A program made the position numbers and the translations under genes. 64,000 nucleotides of DNA from Streptomyces cucumeris (GTDB lineage: Bacteria > Actinomycetota > Actinomycetes > Streptomycetales > Streptomycetaceae), in the NCBI RefSeq assembly GCF_024295805.1, contig NZ_JANCLX010000009.1, positions 120,774 through 184,773 of the forward strand. The letters run 5' to 3'. The notes beneath the pieces are model-generated. The model did no database searches and was not told the DNA's origin. It saw nothing but the letters and a program-made list of their open reading frames with translations. This document shows, one piece after another, positions 25,501 through 33,874 of the stretch (positions are counted from its first letter, which is position 1; every line of letters begins with the position of its first letter).

Positions 25501-25754
25501 CGATGCCTCCTCGTACGTCTCGCGGGACGTACAGCGCCTCCTGGCCCCGCGTCCCGCAGCCCAACCTCTACCAGTGTCCTGTGTGTCCGGCACGCAGCCG
25601 CGCAGCGTCACCGTCGGAGAGCGCCTTCAGGGGCCCGCCCACCTGCTAGACGAGAACGACATACCTACTGGTTCCCACCTAAATCCACCAGGCACTCTCG
25701 ACAGACCAATGTGAGAGGGGTCACCCTGTCATTCATCCACGCGGGGAGGCATGG

Positions 25755-26504
25755 ATGGGCAGGAGCCGCAGAACAATTCCGGAGGAGCTTCTGCTGCTCG
25801 CTTTGGACCCGACCACGGGTACCACGGCGCAGCCGCAGTCGCTCGACCTCGGTCTTGCCGGAGCACAGCTAGTAGAGCTGGCTCTGGCCGGACGGATAGC
25901 CCCTGACGGGGATCGTATCGCCGTGGTGCTGCCACGGCCGACCGGAGATCCGACTCTGGACTCCGCACTGGAGCTGTTGCGCCGACGCGGCAGCCCGGTC
26001 CGGGCTGTCCACTGGATCGGCGGGCCCCGGCTGGGGCTGCGCCAGACGTACCTCACGCACCTGGAGCGTTGCGGCATGGTGCATGCCGTGGCGGGCCAGA
26101 TGTGCGGGGTGCTGCCGACCACTCGCTACCAGGCGACGGACACGGCGATCAGCCGGGAGATCAGGAACCGGCTGGACAACGCGATCCGCACCGGCGTACC
26201 GCCGGACCCGCGGACCGCCGCGCTTGCCGCCCTGGCCCATGCGGTCGGGCTGGGCAAGCACCTGTATCCCGGGAACGAGGGGCGCTCCTCGCGCTCCCGG
26301 CTCCGGGATCTGATCCGGCACGACCCGATGGGCGGTCTCGTGGCGCACGCCGTGATGGACGTGCAGAACGGTGTCGCGGCGCAGCCACGGCGCGCACCGG
26401 CCGGAGGCCGACAGCCCGGGGCACGGTCCGCGGCGGAGCCCGCGGCCGGCGTTCCGGCCCAGCCGTCCCGTCGCGCGGGCATGGCCCGCGTCGGAGCGCG
26501 CTGA
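25755..26504 (+). CDS. GPP34-family protein
   Basis: A 249-residue protein of the GPP34 (Golgi phosphoprotein 3-like) family. It opens with PEELLLLALDPTTGT, followed by LGLAGAQLVELALAGRI, the conserved start of the family; LRRRGSPVRAVHWIG continues the fold. The last 50 residues are Ala/Pro/Arg-rich and unstructured. Eukaryotic members bind phosphoinositides; bacterial roles are unknown, though the family is abundant in Streptomyces. ATG 25755 has GGAGG five bases upstream. It is divergent from the carboxypeptidase across a 254-base gap and is followed by a strong terminator. Confidence 0.82.
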   Translation: MGRSRRTIPEELLLLALDPTTGTTAQPQSLDLGLAGAQLVELALAGRIAPDGDRIAVVLPRPTGDPTLDSALELLRRRGSPVRAVHWIGGPRLGLRQTYLTHLERCGMVHAVAGQMCGVLPTTRYQATDTAISREIRNRLDNAIRTGVPPDPRTAALAALAHAVGLGKHLYPGNEGRSSRSRLRDLIRHDPMGGLVAHAVMDVQNGVAAQPRRAPAGGRQPGARSAAEPAAGVPAQPSRRAGMARVGAR

Positions 26505-26857
26505 CGCCCCTCGGGGCACCGCGACGCCGCGGACCCGCCAACAGGGCGGCGGGCGCCGTCTCCGGCACCACCGGGGCGTTTCCCGGCAGCGCCGGGGAGT
26601 CGAGTGACAACCGCACCACAACGAGCACCACCGTGCACCACATCCGCTCCACCGACCGCACCGCAGTCCCCACCGACCGGTTCGGGAGCCGCTGAAGCGC
26701 GCGGGGTGGTGGGACGGCCGACCCGGACGACGGCCGCCCCACCGCCCCGCGCGTGCGTTCGCCCGCCCCTGTGGAGCCATTTCCCAGCGCGGCACCGGCC
26801 GGTAGTGGCAGGCTGAACAGCAGATATCAGCGCTATGAAGCCGGAGGTGCACGTCCC
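26505..26857. other. 353-base gap between GPP34 and XRE genes
   Basis: No gene is supported. A 70-codon frame at 26604 lacks a ribosome site and family features. The region holds the large terminator hairpin at 26698-26753 and presumably the promoter of the XRE gene in the following 100 bases. Confidence 0.6.
26698..26753. terminator. Long GC-rich terminator hairpin
   Basis: Two 22-base arms (26698-26719 and 26732-26753) pair fully with only two G-U wobbles around a 12-base loop. It separates the GPP34 gene from the XRE regulator, both on the plus strand. Confidence 0.75.
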
Positions 26858-27730
26858 GTGACATCGAACGTCGGGCCCACTGTCAGGCGACGCCGGTTGG
26901 GGCAGGAACTGCGCAGACTCCGCCAGGAGAAGGGCATGACGGCGGAGGAGGTGGCGGAGGAGCTGATGGTCTCCCAGTCGAAGATCAGCAGACTGGAGAA
27001 CGGACGGCGCAGCATCAGCCAGCGCGATGTGCGCGACCTCTGCCGGACCTACAAGGTCGAGGACAAGGCCCTGGTCGATTCCCTGATGCAAATGGCCAAG
27101 GAGTCGCGCCAGCAGGGCTGGTGGAACGCCTTCGGTGACGTTCCGTACAGCGTCTACATCGGATTCGAGACCGACGCGGCATCGCTGCGGGTCTATGAAC
27201 CGCAGGTGCTGCCCGGCCTGTTGCAGACGCCGGACTACGCGGAGGCGGTCATCAGCGGCGCGCTGCCGGAGGCGCCGCCGGACCAGATCGCCCAGCGCGT
27301 GCAGGTGCGGCTGCGGCGGCAGGAGCGCATCACCGATCCGCTGGCGCCGCTGCGGCTGTGGGCCGTGGTGGACGAGGCCGCGATGCGGCGGGTGGTCGGA
27401 AGTCCGAAGGTCATGAGCGACCAGCTCGACTATCTGGTGCGGATGAGCCACGAACCGCATGTGACGGTGCAGGCGCTGCCGTTCGGCATGGGCTCGCATC
27501 CGGGGATGAGCGGGCAGTTCACCATTCTCGAGTTCTCCGACGAGTCGGACACCAGCGTGGTCTATCTGGAGGGGGTGACCAGCGACCTCTATCTGGAGAA
27601 ACTCAGCGATGTGCAGAGCTACAGCATGATGTACGAGCATCTGCGCGCACAGGCGCTCAATGTGGACCAGAGCCGTCAGTTCATCAGCGAGGTGGCCCAG
27701 GACCACGCGCGTCGGCACGGGGAGGGCTGA
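26858..27730 (+). CDS. XRE-family regulator with DUF5753 domain
   Basis: A 290-residue protein. An XRE helix-turn-helix lies in residues about 15-75 (TAEEVAEELMVSQSKISRLE) and is followed by the DUF5753 domain (YEPQVLPGLLQTPDYAEAVI, VYLEG), the standard architecture of hundreds of Streptomyces paralogues usually paired with a DUF397 gene. The start is GTG 26858, ten bases after GGAGG. The DUF397 partner begins 185 bases downstream. Family members have been linked to differentiation and antibiotic control and discussed as antitoxin-like partners of DUF397 proteins; the role here is unknown. Confidence 0.9.
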   Translation: MTSNVGPTVRRRRLGQELRRLRQEKGMTAEEVAEELMVSQSKISRLENGRRSISQRDVRDLCRTYKVEDKALVDSLMQMAKESRQQGWWNAFGDVPYSVYIGFETDAASLRVYEPQVLPGLLQTPDYAEAVISGALPEAPPDQIAQRVQVRLRRQERITDPLAPLRLWAVVDEAAMRRVVGSPKVMSDQLDYLVRMSHEPHVTVQALPFGMGSHPGMSGQFTILEFSDESDTSVVYLEGVTSDLYLEKLSDVQSYSMMYEHLRAQALNVDQSRQFISEVAQDHARRHGEG

Positions 27731-27915
27731 CGACGCGGCTCCCGGCGGTTGAAGCGAGCGGAGGTTACACCTCCACACCGCCCCGAGGAAGGGGCCAGGG
27801 GAATATGCCATCCGGTCGAGTGAACGGCCCCGTGGGCGGACGATGTTGCCGAGTAACGTCGTTCTCGCCTCGGAACTCGAGGTGCACTTCCTCAACACAT
27901 CGCATCGGAGCAATT

Positions 27916-28125
27916 GTGTCCATTCAGCAGGGAAAGACGAGTATGTGGGTGAAATCCTCGTACTCCGCAGGAAACGGCGCGTGCGTGGAAATCTCCTCCC
28001 CGGTCATGGGCGAGATCGCGGTGCGCGACTCCAAGGTCCCGCAGGGACCGACGCTCGGCTTCGCTCCCGCGTCGTGGTCGTCGTTCGTGTCCGACGTCCG
28101 TCGGGGCGCCTTCGACCTCGACTGA
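27916..28125 (+). CDS. DUF397 protein
   Basis: A 69-residue DUF397 protein. The signature WVKSSYSAGNGACVEI near the start and VRDSKVPQGPTLGFAPASW in the middle are typical. GTG 27916 has GGAG five bases upstream; ATG 27943 with AGGGA nine bases upstream is the alternative and removes nine residues. It follows the XRE/DUF5753 regulator on the same strand, the usual pairing, and ends before a terminator hairpin. Confidence 0.85.
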   Translation: MSIQQGKTSMWVKSSYSAGNGACVEISSPVMGEIAVRDSKVPQGPTLGFAPASWSSFVSDVRRGAFDLD

Positions 28126-28184
28126 TCTCCGCCGCGCACGGCCGTGACAGAGCGGTCGGCGGTGCGGATCCAGTGTATTGCCTC

Positions 28185-28226
28185 CGAGCCCTCTCGACCG
28201 GCCGCCGTCCCTGCCGAGAGGGCTCG
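28185..28226. terminator. Terminator hairpin between DUF397 and EthD-like genes
   Basis: A perfect 12-base stem (CGAGCCCTCTCG and CGAGAGGGCTCG) with an 18-base loop, lying between convergent genes. A pyrimidine-rich stretch with repeated TTTCCG follows to about 28285. Confidence 0.75.
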
Positions 28227-28287
28227 CGGCATTTCCGGTTTCCGTTCCGGGTTTCCGCTCCGGTTTCCCTCCGGTTCCACTCCGGGG

Positions 28288-29160
28288 TCAGCGGAGCCGG
28301 TCGACGAATTGGTCCGTACCGGGAATCGTGGGAATGAAGGGTGCCACGAATTCCACACGGCCGAGCCCGGACTCCGCCACCTCGGTGTCGAGTCCGGTCA
28401 GACAACTCTCCCAGCATTCGCGTGGATCACGCTCCAGGAACCAGAGCAGGGTCAGCCGGGTGTCGACGCCCTCGACCTGCCGGACGTAGGTCATCCGGTC
28501 CCCCGGCAGCGGGGTGGGGCGGAAGACGGTGACCATCGCGGCGGGTGAGCCCGTCAGCCGCCGCGGCAGATGGCGTGAGCCGAGCCAGTCGAGCAGCTCC
28601 GCGCGCCGCCCGGGGTCCTCGGTGTCGATGACCTCCAGGACCAGTCCGGCGTAGGGGTGGTCCAGGGCGTGGTGATCGCGCGGACCGGCCGCGCCGTCGC
28701 GGTAGACGGTGAGCGCGTGGTCCTGGAACGCGGTGAACACATGGGTGCGCTCACGGTGCACCCGCCCGTCGCGGTTCAGCCGCTTGTTGATCGCCACGGT
28801 CCACCGCATGTGCTCCGCGTAGCGCCCCTCGGTGATCCAGTAGACGCTGAGGTAGCAGCCCGCGGTGACGGGCCGGGCGACCGCCGAGGGCTCCGGATAG
28901 CGCAGCAACTGGAGATCGCGGGTGGCCACCCAGCGGCGCCCGGCGAAGATCCACGGCATGGCCATCGCGCCCGCGATGTAGTGGTCGTCCTCGTACCAGC
29001 GGTTGTAGGCGTACTCATGGCCCGGATGCGGTTCGACCATGGTGATCAGGGCATGCCCGGGACGTGTCCCGTACGGGCCGGTGGCGGCCAGTTCCGCGTA
29101 CCGGTCGGGGTGCGCTTCCCCTCCGGCGGCCTCCCGGGAGTCACTGGAATCGCTTCTCAT
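28288..29160 (-). CDS. EthD-like / dimeric alpha-beta barrel protein
   Basis: A 290-residue protein that seems to hold two dimeric alpha-beta barrel units. The first opens with ALITMVEPHPGHEYAYNRWYEDDHY, matching the EthD pattern of a hydrophobic strand followed by FNxWY(D/E)xxH; a related layout recurs in the second half (GLVLEVIDTEDP, MVTVFRPTPLPGDRM). EthD-like proteins accompany oxidative degradation of ethers, polyketides and steroids, usually with unclear chemistry. The frame extends far upstream, but ATG 29160 is chosen because it lies 14 bases after a palindromic operator. No convincing Shine-Dalgarno spacing exists, so the message may be nearly leaderless. The function is inferred from fold and regulon only. 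Confidence 0.6.
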   Translation of the reverse strand: MRSDSSDSREAAGGEAHPDRYAELAATGPYGTRPGHALITMVEPHPGHEYAYNRWYEDDHYIAGAMAMPWIFAGRRWVATRDLQLLRYPEPSAVARPVTAGCYLSVYWITEGRYAEHMRWTVAINKRLNRDGRVHRERTHVFTAFQDHALTVYRDGAAGPRDHHALDHPYAGLVLEVIDTEDPGRRAELLDWLGSRHLPRRLTGSPAAMVTVFRPTPLPGDRMTYVRQVEGVDTRLTLLWFLERDPRECWESCLTGLDTEVAESGLGRVEFVAPFIPTIPGTDQFVDRLR

Positions 29161-29174
29161 TCCCCCAGGTTTAG

Positions 29175-29189
29175 CTGACGATGCGTCAG
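29175..29189. promoter_or_regulatory. Operator 1: CTGACG-ATG-CGTCAG
   Basis: A perfect palindrome 14 bases before the EthD-like start and 104 bases before the divergent aminotransferase. It is one of six copies of the same motif in the window. Its position over the likely start of transcription fits repression. Confidence 0.75.
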
Positions 29190-29293
29190 TTGTGGAGGGG
29201 GTGCGCGACCGGATCGCGGACGGTTCGGCCGCGCGCGGCCGGTCCGCCGTAGGCTGCGCGGACCTTCCCGAGCCGAGGAGTCCGGAGAGTCCC

Positions 29294-30475
29294 ATGCGCG
29301 CCGATGTTCCCGCCTTTGCCGCCCGCGCCGCCTCCGTGGCCGGGTCGCCGGTACGCGACATCCTCGCGCTCACCGCACGCCCCGAGGTGATCTCCTTCGC
29401 GGGCGGACTGCCCGCGGCGGATCTCTTCGACACCGAGGGTGTCGCCGCCGCCTTCGGGCGGGTGCTGGCCGAGGAGCCGCACACCGCACTCCAGTACTCC
29501 ACCACCGAGGGCGACCCCGGGCTGCGCGGCGCGACCGCCGCCCGGCTGACCGCGCGCGGACTGTCCACCGGGGCGGACGACCTGCTGGTCACCAGCGGTT
29601 CACAGCAGGCTCTGACCCTGCTGGCCACCGCGCTGCTGGAGCCGGGCGACACGGTGCTGGTGGAGAGCCCCACCTACCTCGCGGCCCTCCAGTGCTTCGC
29701 GTTCGCCGGGGCGCGGGTGGTGCCGGTGCCCGGCGACGACGACGGGCTGGACCCGGACGCGCTCGCCGAGCTCGTCCGGCGTGAGCGGCCGAAGCTGCTC
29801 TACACCATCCCCACCTTCCAGAACCCCACCGGACGCACCCTGCCCGCCGTCCGCCGGGAGGCGGTGGCCGCGGTGGCCGAGCGCCACGGTCTGTGGATCG
29901 TGGAGGACGACCCCTACGGGGAGCTGCGGTTCGCCGGTGAGCCGGTGCCGTGGATCGCGGCCGGTGCGGCCGCCGCCGACCGCACCGTACTGCTCGGCAG
30001 CTACTCCAAGATCATGGCGCCGGGGCTGCGACTGGGCTGGCTGCGCGCCCCGGCCGCCCTGCGCCGCGCCTGTGTGATCGCCAAGCAGGCCGCGGATCTG
30101 CACAGTCCGACGGTCAACCAGCTCGCGGCGGCGCGCTATCTGGCCGACGCGGATCTGGACGCCCATCTGTCCCGGGTGCGTCTGGCCTACCGGGACCGCC
30201 GGGACGCGCTGCTCGGCGGACTGGCCGAGGCGCTGCCCGAGGGGTCCCGCTGGAACCGGCCGGAGGGCGGGATGTTCGTCTGGGCGTCGCTGCCCAAGGG
30301 GTACGACGCGACCGAGCGGCTGCGGATGGCGGTCGGGCACGATGTGGCGTTCGTCCCCGGGGCGCCGTTCTTCGCGGCCGATCCGGATCCGGCGGCGATG
30401 CGGCTGTCCTTCGTGACCCACACCCCGGACGAGATCGCCGAGGGGCTGCGCCGTCTGGGCACGGCGCTGCGCTGA
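29294..30475 (+). CDS. PLP-dependent aminotransferase, class I/II (2-aminoadipate transaminase-like)
   Basis: A 393-residue fold-type I aminotransferase. The PLP Lys is in GSYSKIMAPGLRLGW (the conserved SxSK); TSGSQQALTLL, YTIPTFQNPTG and EDDPYGELRF are the cofactor-binding motifs of the LysN/MocR-like subgroup. There is no N-terminal GntR domain, so this is an enzyme and not a MocR regulator. Substrates in the subgroup include 2-aminoadipate, kynurenine and branched or aromatic amino acids. ATG 29294 has GGAG seven bases upstream. It is divergent from the EthD-like gene. Confidence 0.85.
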   Translation: MRADVPAFAARAASVAGSPVRDILALTARPEVISFAGGLPAADLFDTEGVAAAFGRVLAEEPHTALQYSTTEGDPGLRGATAARLTARGLSTGADDLLVTSGSQQALTLLATALLEPGDTVLVESPTYLAALQCFAFAGARVVPVPGDDDGLDPDALAELVRRERPKLLYTIPTFQNPTGRTLPAVRREAVAAVAERHGLWIVEDDPYGELRFAGEPVPWIAAGAAAADRTVLLGSYSKIMAPGLRLGWLRAPAALRRACVIAKQAADLHSPTVNQLAAARYLADADLDAHLSRVRLAYRDRRDALLGGLAEALPEGSRWNRPEGGMFVWASLPKGYDATERLRMAVGHDVAFVPGAPFFAADPDPAAMRLSFVTHTPDEIAEGLRRLGTALR

Positions 30476-30533
30476 CACCGCGGCGGCGGCCATCGCGGCC
30501 GGACCCTGGCCTTCTCCGGGCGACACCTCTAAC

Positions 30534-30548
30534 CTGACGCACCGTCAG
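30534..30548. promoter_or_regulatory. Operator 2: CTGACG-CAC-CGTCAG
   Basis: A perfect palindrome 28 bases before the SDR start at 30576, in the short gap after the aminotransferase gene. It has the same arms as operators 1, 3 and 5. Confidence 0.75.
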
Positions 30549-30575
30549 AGTGCTGTCGCCCCGGGGAGGTTCGCC

Positions 30576-31358
30576 ATGCTGCTGCGCGGCAAGACCGTGA
30601 TCGTCTCCGGAGTCGGTCCCGGCCTCGGGCACCAGGTGGCCGCCGCGGCCCTCCGCGACGGGGCCAACGCGGTGCTCGGCGCCCGGACCGCCGATCGGCT
30701 GGCCAGGGCTGCCACGGGACTGGACCCGGACGGCGGACGCACCGCCTGGCGGGCCACCGACATCGCGGACGAGGGCCAGTGCGACGCGCTGGCGGCCCTG
30801 GCCGTCGAACGGTTCGGCGGTATCGACGCCGTGGTCCACGTGGCCGCGCTGGACGGCCACTTCGGTGGTCTGGAGGACGCCGACTTCGCGGCCTGGACCC
30901 AGGTGGTGGACATCAATCTGCTCGGCACCCTGCGGATGACCCGCGCCTGTCTGCCCGCGCTCAAGGAACGGGGCGGGGCGGTCGTCCTGATCGGCACCCA
31001 GTCGTCGGTCGCCGCCCCCAGCGAGGTACGGCAGACCGCGTACGCCGCCTCCAAGGGCGCGCTGGTCTCGGCGATGTACGGGCTGGCCAGGGAGCTGGGC
31101 CCGCACCGGATCAGGGTCAACACCGTGCAGCCGGGCTGGATGTGGGGGCCACCGGTCCAGGGGTACGTCTCCTTCGCGGCGCGCTCCGAAGGCGTGTCCG
31201 AGGAGGTGGTGCGGGACCGGCTCGCCCGCCGGATGGCACTGCCGGAGCTCGCGACGGACGGGGAGGTGGCGGAGGCCGCGGTGTTCCTGGCCTCCGACCG
31301 GGCACGGGCGATCACCGGGCAGTCGTTGCTGGTCAACGCCGGTGAGCTGATGCGCTGA
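30576..31358 (+). CDS. Short-chain dehydrogenase/reductase
   Basis: A 260-residue classical SDR. The nucleotide motif is VSGVGPGLG near residue 12, the catalytic Ser is in LIGTQSSVA, and the YAASK motif (Tyr-x-x-x-Lys) follows; the C-terminus ITGQSLLVNAGELM is standard. It would oxidise or reduce an alcohol/ketone with NAD(P). It is preceded by operator 2, so it belongs to the same putative regulon as the LLM and thiolase-like genes. GGGGAGG lies upstream of the ATG. The substrate is unknown. Confidence 0.88.
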   Translation: MLLRGKTVIVSGVGPGLGHQVAAAALRDGANAVLGARTADRLARAATGLDPDGGRTAWRATDIADEGQCDALAALAVERFGGIDAVVHVAALDGHFGGLEDADFAAWTQVVDINLLGTLRMTRACLPALKERGGAVVLIGTQSSVAAPSEVRQTAYAASKGALVSAMYGLARELGPHRIRVNTVQPGWMWGPPVQGYVSFAARSEGVSEEVVRDRLARRMALPELATDGEVAEAAVFLASDRARAITGQSLLVNAGELMR

Positions 31359-31387
31359 GCGCTCCGCGGGGAATGCGGCGAGGCCGC

Positions 31388-32128
31388 TCAGCGGTGGGCG
31401 CCGGACGCCCGGTCCCGCCCCGGCGGACCGCCCGGGGCCTGCGCCACCAGCGCGGACAGTACGAGGTCGAGGGCGTCCTCGAAGGAGCTCTCGGCCAGGA
31501 CGTCCAGTTCAGCGCGGACCGTCGCCAGGATCGGGTACGCGGTGGCGTCGACCGACCGGTAGGCCAGGGTGGACGCCCGCCCGTCGGCCTCCCGCTGGGC
31601 GGCGGGCAGCGCCAGGGTCGCCGCGTCCAGGGCGGCGTGGCCGAGCACGGTGTCGACGAAGGCCAGGTAGAGCCGCAGCGCGCGGGCGGGTTCGAAACCC
31701 GCCCGCAGCAGGATGCCCACCCCGGTCTCGACCGCATGGAACTCGTTCTCCCGCCGCGTCACCCGGTACGAGGCCAGGGCGGCGGCCCGGGGGTGGGCGA
31801 GATAGCCGTTCCGCACCCGGTGGGCCATCTCGCGCAGCGAGGCCACCCAGTCCGGCCCCGGGACGAAGCCCTCCATCGAATCGCCGATGATCCGGTCCGC
31901 GACGGCCAGCAGCAGATCGTCGGTGTTGCGGAAGTAGCGGTAGACCGCGCTCGGATCACAGCCCAGGGCCGAGCCGAGACGGCGCACGCTCAGCGCCTCG
32001 GGGCCGTGCTCCCCGATCAGCCGCAGGGCGCAGTCCACGATCAGCCCGGCGGACAGCAGGGTGCCCGAGCGGGTGGGCCGACGGCGTCTGCGCTCATGGG
32101 GGACGCGTTCGCCCGCCGTACCGGTCAT
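31388..32128 (-). CDS. TetR-family repressor
   Basis: A 246-residue TetR regulator with an Arg-rich N-terminal arm, a helix-turn-helix (LSVRRLGSALGCDPSAVYRYF) and a TetR_C-type ligand domain. The start at 32128 has AAGGGG seven bases upstream. It is divergent from the permease gene, with the palindrome GTCAA-N5-TTGAC in the gap, so its obvious target is that permease-amidohydrolase pair and itself. That site differs from the six-copy catabolic operator, so I do not assign it to that regulon although it lies beside a member. Confidence 0.85.
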   Translation of the reverse strand: MTGTAGERVPHERRRRRPTRSGTLLSAGLIVDCALRLIGEHGPEALSVRRLGSALGCDPSAVYRYFRNTDDLLLAVADRIIGDSMEGFVPGPDWVASLREMAHRVRNGYLAHPRAAALASYRVTRRENEFHAVETGVGILLRAGFEPARALRLYLAFVDTVLGHAALDAATLALPAAQREADGRASTLAYRSVDATAYPILATVRAELDVLAESSFEDALDLVLSALVAQAPGGPPGRDRASGAHR

Positions 32129-32206
32129 GGTGAGCCCCTTTCCACGGCCGCCGCCCAATCTCGTCCCGCTCTCGTCCTGGGCAGTGAAGGCCGCGCCACG
32201 TCTTAT

Positions 32207-32221
32207 GTCAACACCATTGAC
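32207..32221. promoter_or_regulatory. Palindrome GTCAA-N5-TTGAC between TetR and permease
   Basis: A perfect inverted repeat with a five-base centre in the 173-base divergent region, 79 bases before the TetR start and 81 bases before the permease start. It is the likely operator for both genes. Confidence 0.55.
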
Positions 32222-32301
32222 GCAACTTCGGAGGCCGTTGTTCGATGCGTGGCACCCGTACGGCTCTTCCCCGTCCTCCTGTCCTCCGTGAGGAGCCCGC
32301 C

Positions 32302-33795
32302 ATGTCCCATCCCCCCGCCGAGCTGCGCCGCTCGCTCGGTGTCATCGACGGTGTGGCCATCGCCGCGTCCAGCACGGCTGCCACCACCAGCATCGCCATC
32401 GGCATGGGAACGCTCGCCGCCACCGTCGGGCTCCAGGCGCCCGTCCTGCTGCTGCTCGCCTTCCTCCCCGTCCTCGGCATCGCCTGCGCCTACGCCCGGC
32501 TGAACCGGTCCGAGCCCAACTGCGGCAGCGGCTATGTGTGGGTGGGCACCTCGCTGGGGCCCTGGCCGGGGTTCCTCGTGGGGTGGGTCAACGTGGTCGG
32601 CGTGATCATCTTTCTCGCCTACACCAGCGCGGTGACCGGTTCGGTGATCCTCCAGTTCGCCAACAAGGCCCATCTCACCAGCGTCGCGGGGATCACCCTG
32701 GACCCCGAGTCCACCGCCGTGACCACCGTCGTGGGACTGGTGGTGCTCACCGGGGTCACCGTCATGGCGGTCACCGGGGTGCGCAGCGCGACCCGTCTCC
32801 AGGCGTGGCTGCTGGTCTTCGAATACGCGGTGCTGCTGGTCTTCTGCGGCTGGGCGCTGATCACCGGTGAACACTCGGTGTCCCTTTCCTGGTTCAACCC
32901 GTTCGCGATCGAGAGCGGTACGGCGTTCGCCCAGGGGCTGGTGCTGGCGGTGTTCTTCTTCTGGGGCTGGGACGCGTCGTTCAGCGTCACCGAGGAGACC
33001 CAGGAGGTCGGCGACTCGGCGCGCGGCGGTTTCATCGCGCTCTTCGCCATGCTGGGGCTCTTCATCTTCGCCTCGGTCGCCTTCCAGCGGGAGATGAGCC
33101 TGCCCGAGCTGATCGAGCAGGGCCCGCAGGGCTTCACCTACCTCGGCGCCAAGCTGGCGGACGAGCCCTGGGCGAGTCTGCCGCTGCTCGCCCTGATGTT
33201 CTCGGCGGTGGCCTCCGTCCAGTCCTCGGTCATCCCGACCGCCCGCGGGATGCTGGCCATGGGCCGGGACCGGACCATGGGCCAGGTGTGGACGCGGATC
33301 CACCCGCGCTACGGCACCCCCGCCGCCGGCACCGTGCTGGTGATGGCCATCGCCACCGGCGTCGCCCTGCTCGCCCTGGCCATCCCCAAGCTCAACGACA
33401 TGATCCTGGCCGCGGTGAACTCCATCGGCCTGGTCGTCGCCCTCTACTACGGTCTGACGGCGATCGCCTGTGCCGTGCGCTTCCGCTCCGCCCTCCGCCA
33501 GGGACCGCGCGAGGCGGTGCTCGCGGTCGGGGTGCCGGGGGCGTCGGGGGTGGCCCTGCTCGCGATCGGCGGCTACCTCGGCTACTCGTATCTGACCGGG
33601 GCCGACCACTTCGAACTCAGCCCGGACAACGGCTGGTTCATGTTCTCCCTGCCCTGCGCGATCGTGGCCAGCGGACTGGTCATGGCCGCGTGGGCGAAGT
33701 ACCGGCGGCGCTCGCCGTACTTCGTCACCGGACGCGGTACGGACGGGGACCGGCTGCGGCTGCCGGTGGACCGCCCGGCCGGATCCGCGCCCTGA
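32302..33795 (+). CDS. APC-superfamily amino acid/amine permease
   Basis: A 497-residue transporter with about 12 transmembrane helices. The first helix region (GVIDGVAIAASSTAATTSIAIGMG) and the helix-6 region WGWDASFSVTEETQEV are typical of amino acid-polyamine-organocation permeases. The cargo may be an amino acid, amine or amide. It precedes an amidohydrolase by 79 bases on the same strand, suggesting uptake followed by hydrolysis of an amide or cyclic compound. ATG 32302 has GAGGAG seven bases upstream. Control is probably by the divergent TetR. Confidence 0.85.
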   Translation: MSHPPAELRRSLGVIDGVAIAASSTAATTSIAIGMGTLAATVGLQAPVLLLLAFLPVLGIACAYARLNRSEPNCGSGYVWVGTSLGPWPGFLVGWVNVVGVIIFLAYTSAVTGSVILQFANKAHLTSVAGITLDPESTAVTTVVGLVVLTGVTVMAVTGVRSATRLQAWLLVFEYAVLLVFCGWALITGEHSVSLSWFNPFAIESGTAFAQGLVLAVFFFWGWDASFSVTEETQEVGDSARGGFIALFAMLGLFIFASVAFQREMSLPELIEQGPQGFTYLGAKLADEPWASLPLLALMFSAVASVQSSVIPTARGMLAMGRDRTMGQVWTRIHPRYGTPAAGTVLVMAIATGVALLALAIPKLNDMILAAVNSIGLVVALYYGLTAIACAVRFRSALRQGPREAVLAVGVPGASGVALLAIGGYLGYSYLTGADHFELSPDNGWFMFSLPCAIVASGLVMAAWAKYRRRSPYFVTGRGTDGDRLRLPVDRPAGSAP

Positions 33796-33874
33796 GAAAC
33801 CCACGACCCCCTGGGTCCCAGAACACGCAGTGACCTCCCCCGAACGTTCGACCAACCCCCCTGGAGCGCTTCTG

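Noticed and set aside
22745..25872. Long plus-strand frames opposite the DD-carboxypeptidase gene
   Set aside because: They are shadows of the GC3 bias of the minus-strand gene, Gly/Arg-rich without domains; the minus-strand frame has SxxK, SxN and KTG.
26604..26816. 70-codon ORF between GPP34 and XRE genes
   Set aside because: It is Pro/Thr/Arg-rich, lacks a ribosome site and crosses the strong terminator hairpin.
31388..32128. TetR gene as the regulator of the six-copy operator regulon
   Set aside because: It lies beside a regulon member, but its own promoter carries a different palindrome (GTCAA-N5-TTGAC) and the divergent permease is the simpler target. It is not excluded, only unsupported.
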